Of a stretch of DNA of 64,000 nucleotides, positions 1 to 7,948 are shown piece after piece (positions within the stretch are counted from its first letter, which is position 1; the number at the start of each line of letters is the position of its first letter). The position numbers and the translations under genes are program-made. Origin of the DNA: Atopobiaceae bacterium. Lineage in GTDB: Bacteria > Actinomycetota > Coriobacteriia > Coriobacteriales > Atopobiaceae. The DNA is taken from contig JAUNEG010000010.1 in NCBI GenBank assembly GCA_030525685.1, positions 1-64,000 of the forward strand, written 5' to 3'. The notes beneath the pieces were generated by a model that was not told the origin of the DNA, did no database searches, and was given only the letters and a program-made list of their open reading frames with translations.

Positions 1-128
1 CGGGATGTGGGAGGGGCCCGCGACGGTGTGCGAGGCTTGCCCGCTGGGGGACCGACGGGGATCGGAGGCACTTGGGCGGGGTGACGGGGCGCCGATCATC
101 GCTCGGCGGGGCGCCGCGGTTTTAGGCT

Positions 129-353
129 CTAGGGCAGCTTGCCCTTCTCCATCAACTCCTTGACGACCGTCGACTTGTGCACCCTTATGCATCTGCCGAT
201 GTAGACGTGGGGCAGCTGCTTGCAGATGTCGAATGACTTGGTCCGTCCGATGCCGAAGACCTCCTGGAGGTCCCTCGGCGACAGCCACTCAGGCCTGTCG
301 GACAGCGGTGAGTTGTCCCTGAGCGACGACGCTCCCGTCGCGATCTTGTCCAT
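129..353 (-). CDS. Excisionase-like helix-turn-helix protein
   Basis: This 74-residue protein has a central segment (SPRDLQEVFGIGRTKSFDIC) typical of the MerR/Xis-like 'helix-turn-helix 17' domain that reads a short DNA site. It starts at an ATG preceded by GTGAGGAACGG and lies 16 bases behind the integrase gene on the same strand, the usual int-xis order of small integrative elements. I infer a role as recombination directionality factor. A small regulator of element genes is the alternative. The base composition is slightly lower in GC than the chromosomal genes to the right. Confidence 0.7.
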   Translation of the reverse strand: MDKIATGASSLRDNSPLSDRPEWLSPRDLQEVFGIGRTKSFDICKQLPHVYIGRCIRVHKSTVVKELMEKGKLP

Positions 354-369
354 CCGTTCCTCACCTCTA

Positions 370-1758
370 TCACATCACGGACTTCAGCATCTCGACCAGC
401 TTCTCGGGCGGCAGCTGTGCGAGGAGCGTCCCAATGGGCTCCTTGGAGACGCCGATGCTGCCATCGCCCTGGGATGCCGGGGCGGGAGCGGCGGGCTGCG
501 GCGGGACTGTTTGCGGCGCCGACACGGCCGCCCTCGGCGTCGCCTCCGCGCTCCTTCCGCTGAGCATGTCGCCGACCATCTCGGCCGCGGCCTCGTCGTT
601 CGAGGGGATGGCGTGCGCGTAGACGTCCATGGTGAGGTTCGCGCTCGAGTGCCCCAGCCGGTGCTGAACGGTCTTGATGTCCGCGCCCTTGCCGATGAGC
701 AGCGTTGCCTGCGCGTGCCTGAGCTCGTGGAAGTTGAACCCGACGTAGGCCTGCCTGGTGACGTCGCAGCCGACGTTCGGCATGTACTGGGTGACCTCCT
801 CGTAGCGTCCGAGCCCGTGCTCCACGAAGAACTGCCGGCGCCAGCGGGAGAACGAGTTGGGATCGATGAGACCGTAGGTGCTCGAGGTGCAGACGGGCGT
901 CTCGCGGCCCTGATCCATCCCTTGCACCTCCATCTCACGGGCCTGCTGTGCCTTCCACTCCTTGAGGAACAGCACGGTGCCGTCGTCTATGCCGATCCAG
1001 CGCATCGACTTCTCGCTCTTGGGGGCGCGAAGCTTCTCGTCGTGGGCCCACTGTTGGCCCACGAAGATCCTCTTCCTTCTAAAGTCGACGTCCTTCCACA
1101 TGAGGCCGAGAGCCTCACCACGACGGACGCCGGTTGCGAGCGCGAGCCAGACCGCCACGATGTGGCCCGTCCTCTTCTCCGAACGGAGGTCGGAGGCGAG
1201 CCTCACCGCCTGCTCGAGGGAGAGCGCATGCCGCTCCCTGCGCTTCTACCTGGGCGCGTCGACGTTGTCACAGGGGTTGTAGGGAATGAGGCCCTCCCGC
1301 ACCGCCGACTTCATAATCAGTGACAGGGCACCGTTTACGTTGTGGATGTACGAGACCGTACGACCATCCTTGCGTAGCGTGTCGTAGGCAGCGTTCACAG
1401 TCGCTGTCGTGACCTCGTTGATGAGGTAGGATCCGAGGAGCTCCTTGATCTTCCTGACGTGCTGGCCGTCCCGCTTCACGGTGAGCGGCGAGAGGGTGTC
1501 GGCCTTCTGCCGGCGTTCGAGCCACTTGTCCGCGTACTCCGCGAGCGTCACCTTCTCAAGATTCGCGAACCCCTGCTCGAGCTCGATGCGATAGAGCTCG
1601 AGCTGTCGCCTGGCCTCCGCCTTGTTGCCGTAGACCGTCCTCCTGGGAGACTTGACGTACTTCTTGGTAATCGGGTCTTTACCTATGCAATGCCTGATGT
1701 AGTAGATCTTGCCGCGAACCTTCTCCTCGATGGTTCCCTCTCCGATGACCTTGGGCAT
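370..1758 (-). pseudogene. int: Tyrosine site-specific integrase, interrupted by an in-frame amber codon
   Basis: Two halves of one phage-type tyrosine recombinase lie in the same reading frame. The N-terminal half (1249-1758) carries the AP2-like arm-binding segment and the SAM-like core-binding domain and ends ...NVDAPR. A TAG follows at 1246-1248, and the frame continues directly as KRRERHALSLEQAVRLASDL into the catalytic domain. All catalytic signatures are present there: Arg I in TGVRRGEALGL, HELRH, LGH and the Tyr in VYAHAIP. A good ribosome site (GGAGGAAGAG) precedes the ATG. One base change, for example CAG to TAG, explains the lesion, so the enzyme should be dead unless the stop is read through or is a sequencing error. 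Confidence 0.9.
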
Positions 1759-1981
1759 CTCTTCCTCCTGACAAACCCTGCTCTCCTTGCATTCGTCGAT
1801 TTGCGCCTCTCGCCCACGAGGAGCTGTCGCGTGGACGAATTTTGGACGAATGATGCCAAGAAGGGCCTCACCTGTCTAGCAGGTGACAATGTGTCAGGGA
1901 TATGCATTTGCGCAGGTAAACTAACCAATGGAGTCAACACTTGCGTATAATTGCTCAAGGCTGCTAACTGGCGTGGGGGCA
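1759..1981. other. int-attR spacer with candidate integrase arm sites
   Basis: No gene is visible between int and the tRNA remnant. The spacer holds a tandem pair of TGGACGAAT (1832-1840 and 1843-1851), an inverted GACGAAT at 1791-1797 and a small inverted repeat CACCTG-TCTAG-CAGGTG at 1869-1885. Repeats of this sort beside an attachment core are often arm-type binding sites for integrase or Xis, but that is inference from position only. Confidence 0.4.
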
Positions 1982-2027
1982 ACTCATAACTCTGAGGTCG
2001 TAGGTTCAAATCCTGCCCCCGCGACCA
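1982..2027 (+). other. attR: 3' fragment of a tRNA gene (anticodon CAT)
   Basis: The segment reads as the 3' half of a tRNA: anticodon loop CTCATAA, variable region GAGGTCG, T arm GTAGG-TTCAAAT-CCTGC, acceptor strand CCCCGCG, then ACCA. The upstream bases cannot pair with the acceptor strand (CGCGGGG would be needed) or with the anticodon stem, so no cloverleaf forms. This is the usual scar of an element integrated at a tRNA 3' end. The intact tRNA-Met (or tRNA-Ile2) should lie to the left, beyond the window. The integrase reads away from this boundary, as expected. Confidence 0.8.
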
Positions 2028-2036
2028 TACAAAGTC

Positions 2037-2069
2037 AGCCCGGAGGTCATGTGGCCTCCGGGCTTTTTT
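2037..2069 (+). terminator. Rho-independent terminator
   Basis: A 10-bp stem AGCCCGGAGG / CCTCCGGGCT with an 8-base loop is followed by TTTTTT. It sits 10 bases after the CCA of the tRNA remnant. It was most likely the terminator of the original tRNA gene, left behind on the chromosomal side of attR. It may now also stop transcripts leaving the element. Confidence 0.85.
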
Positions 2070-2110
2070 CGTGCGTATGGCGCACCCTTCTCCTCCGGGC
2101 GAGAAGAACC

Positions 2111-2806
2111 TCAGCCCAGCTTCACGATCTTGGTGCCGTGGACCTCCCGCACGCCGAGGGCGTCGGCGACGGACTCGGCATTCTCGAAGGTGATGCCGCC
2201 GCCGGGCAGGATGATCAGACGACCCGCGGCGTGCTCGATCAGTCGGCGCAGGCGATCCAGGTTGCCCGCGATCGGCGTTCCGGCGGCGCCGCCGTGCGTG
2301 AGGATGCGCTCGACGCCCAGCTCGGCGAGGAAGTCAATGGCCTCGCGCTGACGCTCCTCGGTGAGCTCGTCGAAGGCCATGTGGAACGTCGCCGCCACCG
2401 GCGGCACCTCGGCGCCGGTGGCGTCGGTCACGGGACCGTGCGCCGCCTCGACGAGGCGCGCCGTCATCTCACGGTCCACGACCGGCTCGCCCGTGGCGGC
2501 GTCAGCGGTAAGGCAGCCGAACACGACGCCGGTGACGCCCAGGTTGCGCGCCATCGCCACGTCATCGAGCATCATCTGCTCCTCGTCGGCGGAATAGACG
2601 AAGTTGCCGCCGCGCGGGCGCGCCATCGCCATGACGGCGGCCCCAGTTTGGCGCGCGATCGCGACGGCGGCGCGAATCACGCCGTAGCTGGGGCTCGTGC
2701 CACCCACGGCGAGATTGTCACAAAGCTCGATGCGCCCCGCTCCCGCGGCAATCGCAGCCGGCACTCGCTCAACGTTCTCAGCACAGAACTCTTTCAGCAG
2801 CGCCAT
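2111..2806 (-). CDS. cutC: CutC family protein
   Basis: A 231-residue TIM-barrel protein of the CutC family (PF03932). Hallmarks are the N-terminal KEFCAENVE, the AGRIELCDNLAVGGTSPS segment, ARPRGGNFVYS, and the C-terminal RILTHGG and LPGGGI. CutC was named for copper homeostasis in E. coli, but the family's true reaction is unsettled. Here it is the first chromosomal gene after the attR and is divergent from the mupG operon, sharing a 215-bp control region with it. That position suggests a role in sugar or cell-wall salvage rather than copper handling, but this is inference. The length is normal for the family. Confidence 0.92.
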   Translation of the reverse strand: MALLKEFCAENVERVPAAIAAGAGRIELCDNLAVGGTSPSYGVIRAAVAIARQTGAAVMAMARPRGGNFVYSADEEQMMLDDVAMARNLGVTGVVFGCLTADAATGEPVVDREMTARLVEAAHGPVTDATGAEVPPVAATFHMAFDELTEERQREAIDFLAELGVERILTHGGAAGTPIAGNLDRLRRLIEHAAGRLIILPGGGITFENAESVADALGVREVHGTKIVKLG

Positions 2807-2856
2807 GGGGGCCTCCCATCAGTCAGGAGTCGTTGACATCATGATAGCGAGCAACG

Positions 2857-2877
2857 ATGACGCAAATAATGCGTCAT
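2857..2877. promoter_or_regulatory. Candidate operator between cutC and the mupG operon
   Basis: A perfect inverted repeat with 8-bp arms ATGACGCA and TGCGTCAT around the spacer AATAA lies in the divergent control region. A TTGACA hexamer is 19 bases to its left. Position and symmetry suggest a repressor or activator site serving one or both directions. The protein that binds it is unknown; the PRD regulator or a distant factor is possible. Confidence 0.5.
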
Positions 2878-2916
2878 GTGCATCGTCTCCGCCGCGTGGC
2901 GCGGCGGTATATTCGA

Positions 2917-2946
2917 TTGAGTTCCTCGCGACCAGCGGGATAGCAT
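2917..2946 (+). promoter_or_regulatory. Candidate promoter of the DUF7916-mupG operon
   Basis: TTGAGT (2917-2922) and TAGCAT (2941-2946) are separated by 18 bases, about 75 bases before the start codon at 3021. The leader between them and the gene holds two direct copies of GAGCGCTCC (2963-2971 and 2991-2999). The assignment rests on the hexamers and position only. Confidence 0.35.
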
Positions 2947-3020
2947 ACAGACATTCCTGTTGAGCGCTCCGCGGAGTCGTCAACTAAGCCGAGCGCTCCC
3001 GAGAGAGCGGAGGCTTGACC

Positions 3021-3932
3021 ATGAAGCGTCTGATCAGCTGCGACACGTCCGATCTTCAGGGCGCATCCCGGAAGGAGATCCTCGAGGCCCTCGAGGCCAG
3101 CGAGGGACGCGTGATCGTCCAGGAGCTCTCGCTCTTCCGCAACACGATGATGCTCGAGCCCATCACGGACGCGGAGATCGCCTGTGCCTTTGGTGCCGAC
3201 CTCATCCTGCTCAACGCCTTCGACTGCGTTAACCCCCACGTCGCCGGCATCGACGCGCCCGCCGGGGAGACGATCAGGACCCTCAAGCGCTACACCGGCC
3301 GCCTCATCGGCCTCAACCTGGAGCCGGTCGGCACCTCGGAGACGCTCGGCGAGCTGGAGGCCATGCCGGAGGGCCGCGCGGGCACCGTCGAGAACGCGCT
3401 GCGCGCCCGTGACCTCGGGTTCGACTTCATCCTCCTCACCGGCAACCCCGGAACGGGCGTGGACAACGCCGCCATCCTGAGCGCCGTGCGCTCCATGCGC
3501 GAGGCGCTCGGCAACGACATGATCATCTTCGCCGGCAAGATGCACGCCGCGGGCTCGCGCGAGGAGGCGGGCGAGAAGATCGTCTCCAAGGAGGACATCC
3601 GCGCGTTCGCGGAGGCGGGCGCCGACGTCATCCTGCTCCCCGCCCCCGGCACGGTCCCCGGCGTCACCTTCGAGTTCGTCCACGAGATGGTCTCCCACAT
3701 CCACAGCCTGGGCAAGCTCTCGCTCACCGCCATCGGCACCTCCCAGGAGGGCGCGAGCACGGCCACGATCGAGCAGATCGCCCTCATGTGCAAGATGACG
3801 GGCACCGACCTCCACCACGTGGGCGACGCCGGCGTCGGCGGCCTCAACCCCGAGAACCTCATGGCCTACAGCATCGCCATCCGCGGCAAGCGCCACACCT
3901 ACCTGCGCATGGCCCGCTCGATCAACCGCTGA
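3021..3932 (+). CDS. DUF7916-type TIM-barrel protein beside mupG
   Basis: A 303-residue soluble protein with a repeating beta/alpha pattern (DLILLNAFD, RLIGLNLEP, FILLTGNPGTG, DVILLPAPGTVPG, LTAIGTSQEG), which reads as a TIM barrel. I associate it with the family NCBI now calls DUF7916, formerly labelled PEP-phosphonomutase-like or HAD-like; that name is from memory. The ATG at 3021 follows GCGGAGG at 7 bases and is preferred over the TTG six bases upstream. It is cotranscribed with mupG (41-base gap). I infer a step in amino-sugar phosphate salvage, perhaps binding a phosphosugar at the C-terminal GVGG loop. No reaction is known to me. Confidence 0.8.
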   Translation: MKRLISCDTSDLQGASRKEILEALEASEGRVIVQELSLFRNTMMLEPITDAEIACAFGADLILLNAFDCVNPHVAGIDAPAGETIRTLKRYTGRLIGLNLEPVGTSETLGELEAMPEGRAGTVENALRARDLGFDFILLTGNPGTGVDNAAILSAVRSMREALGNDMIIFAGKMHAAGSREEAGEKIVSKEDIRAFAEAGADVILLPAPGTVPGVTFEFVHEMVSHIHSLGKLSLTAIGTSQEGASTATIEQIALMCKMTGTDLHHVGDAGVGGLNPENLMAYSIAIRGKRHTYLRMARSINR

Positions 3933-3973
3933 GTCGAACGCCCGCGGAAAGCGGGCAGAAAGGAAGGACCGCC

Positions 3974-5065
3974 ATGCACCGTCTGGGAATCTCGCTCTAC
4001 CCCGAGCACTCCACCCCCGAGGCCGACTACGCCTACATGGAGCTCGCCGCCAAGTACGGCTTCAGCCGCATCTTCACGTGCCTCCTCTCCGTCGAGAAGG
4101 GCGCGGACGAGACGATCGCCGAGTTCGGCGCCTTCATGGCCAAGGCCCATGAGCTCGGCTTCGTGGTCGCCGTCGACACGAACGAGAAGGTCTTCGAGCG
4201 CCTCGGCGCCTCTCCGAACGACCTGTCCCCCTTCTTCAAGATGGGCGTCGACATCATCCGCCTCGACGGGCACTTCGGCGACATGGGCGACATCATGCTC
4301 ACCCGCAACCGCGAGGGCATCAAGATCGAGTTCAACGGCAGCGGCAACCTGCCCATCGACCTTCTCGCCGAGCGCGGCGCGGACCGTCGCAACATGGTGA
4401 CCTGCGCCAACTTCTATCCCGAGCCCTGGACCGGCATGTCCGAGGAGCGCTTCTACGAGCTCTCCTACAAGTACAAGAGCGAGGGCTTCCAGACGGCCGC
4501 CTTCGTCTCGAGCCAGCAGCCGGACACCTTCGGCCCCTGGCCGGTCTTCGCCGGTCTCCCCACGTGCGAGGATGACCGTCGCCGCCCGATCGACCTCCAG
4601 GTCCGCCACCTCATCGCCACCGGCCTCATCGACGACGTCATCATCGGCAACGCCTTCGCCAGCGAGGAGGAGCTCGCGGCGATGGCCGCCGTCGACACCT
4701 CCCGCGTGACCATGCGCATCGAGCTCGAGGAGGGCGTCACGGACGCCGAGCGCGAGGTCATCTGGGGCTTCGACCACACCGAGCGACCGGACTCCTCCTC
4801 CTACCTGCTGAGATCGAGCTGGCTGCGCATGAGCTTCCGCGACCGCGCAATTCCCGCGCGCGACGCCGGCTGCGACACCTTCCACATCGGCGACGTCCTC
4901 GTGGTCAACGACAACCTCGCTCACTATCGCGGAGAGCTCCACGTCGCCCTGCGCGAGATGCCCAACGACGGCACCCGCAACCTCGTCGGGCGCATCCCGA
5001 TCGACGAGCTCTTCCTGCTCGACTACATCGAGCCCGAGCACCCGTTTGCATTCGTCCGGGAATAG
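3974..5065 (+). CDS. mupG: 6-phospho-N-acetylmuramidase (MupG, DUF871)
   Basis: A 363-residue protein of the DUF871/MupG family. These cytosolic enzymes split MurNAc-6-phosphate-GlcNAc, a peptidoglycan fragment brought in by a PTS, into MurNAc-6-P and GlcNAc. Family marks are the N-terminal GISLYPEHS, FTCLLS, VDTNEKV, IRLDGHFG, the acidic/asparagine region IKIEFNGSGN and NFYPEPWTG. The C-terminal third (from about residue 250) is the family's small beta domain. A clear AGAAAGGAAGGA site precedes the ATG. Together with the PTS downstream it indicates cell-wall disaccharide recycling or a related phospho-disaccharide route. MurQ is not in the window. Confidence 0.93.
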   Translation: MHRLGISLYPEHSTPEADYAYMELAAKYGFSRIFTCLLSVEKGADETIAEFGAFMAKAHELGFVVAVDTNEKVFERLGASPNDLSPFFKMGVDIIRLDGHFGDMGDIMLTRNREGIKIEFNGSGNLPIDLLAERGADRRNMVTCANFYPEPWTGMSEERFYELSYKYKSEGFQTAAFVSSQQPDTFGPWPVFAGLPTCEDDRRRPIDLQVRHLIATGLIDDVIIGNAFASEEELAAMAAVDTSRVTMRIELEEGVTDAEREVIWGFDHTERPDSSSYLLRSSWLRMSFRDRAIPARDAGCDTFHIGDVLVVNDNLAHYRGELHVALREMPNDGTRNLVGRIPIDELFLLDYIEPEHPFAFVRE

Positions 5066-5123
5066 CTGCCGCTCACCCGCGAAAAGCTGAGCCCAGCGTA
5101 TCCGCTATTTTTCAGTCTGATGT

Positions 5124-5147
5124 GCCGCCCCGTGGGAACGGGGCGGC
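5124..5147 (+). terminator. GC hairpin after mupG
   Basis: A 9-bp stem GCCGCCCCG / CGGGGCGGC with a 6-base loop lies 59 bases after the mupG stop and before the PTS regulator. There is no proper T tract, so it may be a weak terminator, or an RNA element controlling read-through into the regulator and PTS genes. Confidence 0.5.
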
Positions 5148-5274
5148 ATTCGTATGCCTTTACCTGCTGCTTACATAACTCGTGCAGAACAACCGCCGCA
5201 TCATCTGCCGCAAAAGTGCTTTGAGATGGAGGTTCTGCGTAGATACGCTCATAGTGTGGAGGGAGGGCGTGAGC

Positions 5275-7186
5275 ATGCAGGACACCCGTCTTGTTCGTCA
5301 CATTCTCAGGGCCGGCGGCGTTGCCCCCGACGACTGCGCCGCATACCTCGGCATCAAGAAGCGCACCCTTCGCGACCGCATTCGCCATGTGAACGAGTCC
5401 ATGGACGGCTGCGCACGCATCGTCTATGACCGGCCCTCCGGACACTACGAGGTAAGCGTCGAGAACGAGGACGCCCTGCAGTCGTGGCTTCGCGGCGAGA
5501 CCCCTCGCAACGCGATCGACCGCCTGCCGTCCACCCCCGAGGAACGCGTCAACTACCTGATTCAGGACCTGCTCTGCCGCACCGACTGGATCACGCTCGA
5601 GGACCTGGCGAGCATGCTGTTCGTCTCACGCTCCACCATCTCCAACGACCTGCGCTCCGTCGAGCGCGTGCTGGCCAAGCATGGCCTCTCCATCGAGAAG
5701 CGCCCGCGCTACGGCCTGCGCGTCACGGGCGGCGAGATGAGCCGGCGCCTCTGCCTTGCGAGCATCGCGGCGGACGCCTTCCTCGCGTCCGACAACCTCA
5801 CCGGCGTCGGCGCCGCGCCGGCGCTCGGCGACGTCGAGCGCTGCGTGCGCGAGGCCCTCGACGAGGAGGGCTACGAGATCAACCCAGTCTCTCGCCAGAA
5901 CCTCGTGGTTCACGTCGCCATCGCGCTCGCGCGTATCAACAAGGGCTGCTACGTTCCGATGGAGGCGTCCTACCTCGAGAACGTCGGGAGCAGCCGCGAG
6001 CACGCGGTCGCCGGGACGGTCGCGTGCGCCATCGAGAAGCGCTTCGGCGCCTCGCTGCCCAAGGAGGAGATTGCCTACATCGCCATTCACCTGGCAAGCA
6101 AGCGCCTGGTCGAGATCGACGAGGCCAAGGGCGCCGGTGCCCCCCCCTCTCGAGATCTCCGACGAGGCGTGGAGCCTCGCCGCCGAGATGATCGAGGTCG
6201 TGTGGCGCGCCTTCCGCTTTGACTTCCGCGACGACGCGGAGCTGCGCGTGAACCTCGCGCGGCACATCATGCCGCTCATCGTGCGCCTCCGCTACCACAT
6301 GACGCTGGAGAACCCGCTGCTCGCCGACATCAGGGTCAGCTACCCGCTCCCCCTCGCCATGGCCGCCGACGCGGCGAGCGTCCTGGCTGAGAAGTTCGAC
6401 GCGGACGTCTCGGATGACGAGGTGGGCTACATCGCGCTCCTGTTCGCGCTCTCCCTCGAGCGCAAGGCGACCTCCTACGCCAAGAAGCACGTTCTTGTCG
6501 TCTGTGCCTCGGGCGTGGGCAGCGCGCGCCTGCTCGCCTATCGCCTGCAGAGCCAGTTCAGCTCCAACTTCGAGACGGTCGAGACCTGCGACGCCTCCGA
6601 GTTCGAGGAGCGGGACATCTCCGACATCGACTACATCTTCACCACGGTCCCGCTCGAGCGTCACGTGAGCATCCCCGTGGTGCACGTGAGCCTCTTCCTG
6701 GACGACTCCAGCAAACGCGACGTCAAGCGCGTCATCGACCAGAGTGAGGCGGAGAGCGCGCAGTCGTACTTCTCGCCGGAGCTCTTCTTCGCCCACGCGC
6801 CCCTCTCCTCGCGCGAGGAGGTCATCTCGTTCCTCTGCGAGCGCGCGGCGGACGTCGTCGGGCTTCCCGAGAACTTCGAGGAGCTCGTGTGGAAGCGCGA
6901 GTGCGCGGCCGCGACCTCGTTCGGAAACCTCGTCGCGCTCCCGCACCCCTACGAGGCCGTCAGCCCGAGGACCTTCGTCGCCGTGGCGCTCCTGGACCAC
7001 CCCGTCGACTGGGGCGGCAACCCCGTCCAGGCGGTCTTCCTCGCCGGCGTCGCCCACGACGCCGGCATCGACCTGGAGGCCTTCTACCGCTCCATGGTCG
7101 GACTCTTCACTACCGAGAAGGCAATTCAGCGGATCCTGGGCGACATGCGCCTCGAGGTTCTTCTGAATGAGTTGGAAGGAGAATAG
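5275..7186 (+). pseudogene. BglG/LicR-type PTS regulator (HTH-PRD-EIIB-EIIA), frameshifted in a run of eight C
   Basis: A normal LicR/ManR-type activator is present but in two frames. The first part (from the ATG at 5275, good GGAGGGAGG site) has the DeoR/Mga-type helix-turn-helix regions and PRD1. After a run of eight C at 6140-6147 the protein continues one frame over with PRD2, an EIIB-like domain (VLVVCASGVGSAR, phospho-Cys) and an EIIA domain (FGNLVALPHPYE, phospho-His). Seven C would give an intact protein of about 636 residues. The stop at 7184 abuts the EIIA gene, so it would govern that PTS. Slippage-prone C runs can be phase-variable; a sequencing error is the dull alternative. Confidence 0.85.
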
Positions 7187-7504
7187 ATGGACGAACTGAT
7201 GCGAGTGAGCGTCCAGATCATCGCCGCCGTGGGAGGCGCGCGCAGCTCCTACGTCGAGGCCGTGAAGGCGGCGAAGAACGGCGACTTTGACGCCGCCGAC
7301 GAGCTCATCAAGAAGGGCGACGAGGACTTCATCGAGGGCCACAACGCTCACAACGGCCTCATCCAGCAGGAGGCGAGCGGCAACCCGGTTGACATGACGC
7401 TCATCATCACTCACGCCGAGGACCAGCTCATGGCCGCCGAGTCCTTCAAGATCGTCGCCCTCGAGCTCATCGACATCTACCGTCGCCTCGCCGAGAAGAA
7501 CTAG
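7187..7504 (+). CDS. PTS EIIA, lactose/cellobiose family
   Basis: A 105-residue EIIA of the Lac family, an all-helical trimeric phosphocarrier that passes phosphate from HPr to EIIB. The active histidine is His76 in LIITHAEDQLM, followed by the usual metal-binding region. The length equals the family norm. It starts directly after the regulator's stop with the site TTGGAAGGAG. The next genes are EIIB and EIIC of the same permease. The substrate is probably a beta-linked disaccharide. With mupG upstream a peptidoglycan-type disaccharide is attractive, though MurNAc-type transporters usually belong to the Glc family, so chitobiose-like sugars are possible. Confidence 0.95.
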   Translation: MDELMRVSVQIIAAVGGARSSYVEAVKAAKNGDFDAADELIKKGDEDFIEGHNAHNGLIQQEASGNPVDMTLIITHAEDQLMAAESFKIVALELIDIYRRLAEKN

Positions 7505-7574
7505 GCTTGGTCACTCACCGCGGGTCCCCCGCGGTCACGGCACGCTCTGTCAGAAACGAAGAGAGGAAAGGAAC

Positions 7575-7910
7575 ATGGCAGACAAGAAGAAGATATACCT
7601 CTTCTGCAGCGCCGGCATGTCCACGAGCATGCTCGCACAGGCGATGCAGAAGGTGGGCGACGAGCACAACCTGCCCGTCGAGGTCAAGGCGTTCCCCATC
7701 GGCAAGGTCGATGAGATCGCCGGCTCCGAGCACCCCGCCTGCGTGCTGCTCGGGCCCCAGGTCCATCACCAGTACGAGGAGACCAAGAAGCGCATCGAGG
7801 GCACGTTCGAGATCCCCGTCGGCATCCTCGACCAGCAGGCCTACGGCCTGATGGACGGCGAGGCCTCCCTCAAGTACGCCGTCAAGCTCATCAAGACCTA
7901 CAAGAAGTAG
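7575..7910 (+). CDS. PTS EIIB, lactose/cellobiose family
   Basis: A 111-residue EIIB of the Lac/Cel family, with the phosphorylated cysteine Cys11 in IYLFCSAGMSTSML and the following P-loop-like turn. The late LGPQVHHQY is also typical. It receives phosphate from the EIIA gene 70 bases upstream and donates it to the sugar at EIIC. GAAAGGAAC precedes the start. The length and gene order (EIIA-EIIB-EIIC) are regular. Confidence 0.95.
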   Translation: MADKKKIYLFCSAGMSTSMLAQAMQKVGDEHNLPVEVKAFPIGKVDEIAGSEHPACVLLGPQVHHQYEETKKRIEGTFEIPVGILDQQAYGLMDGEASLKYAVKLIKTYKK

Positions 7911-7948
7911 GAGCGACCGCTACATCTCGAATCCCGTAAGGAGGGAAC

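Noticed and set aside
370..1758. Integrase broken by a frameshift
   Set aside because: Both halves share one frame; the break is a single TAG codon.
1951..2027. A complete tRNA gene
   Set aside because: Bases 5' of the anticodon loop cannot pair with the anticodon or acceptor strands, so only the 3' part is tRNA-derived.
3788..3973. Longer N-terminus for MupG
   Set aside because: The upstream part overlaps the previous gene and is low-complexity; the ATG at 3974 has a strong ribosome site and the family's N-terminus.
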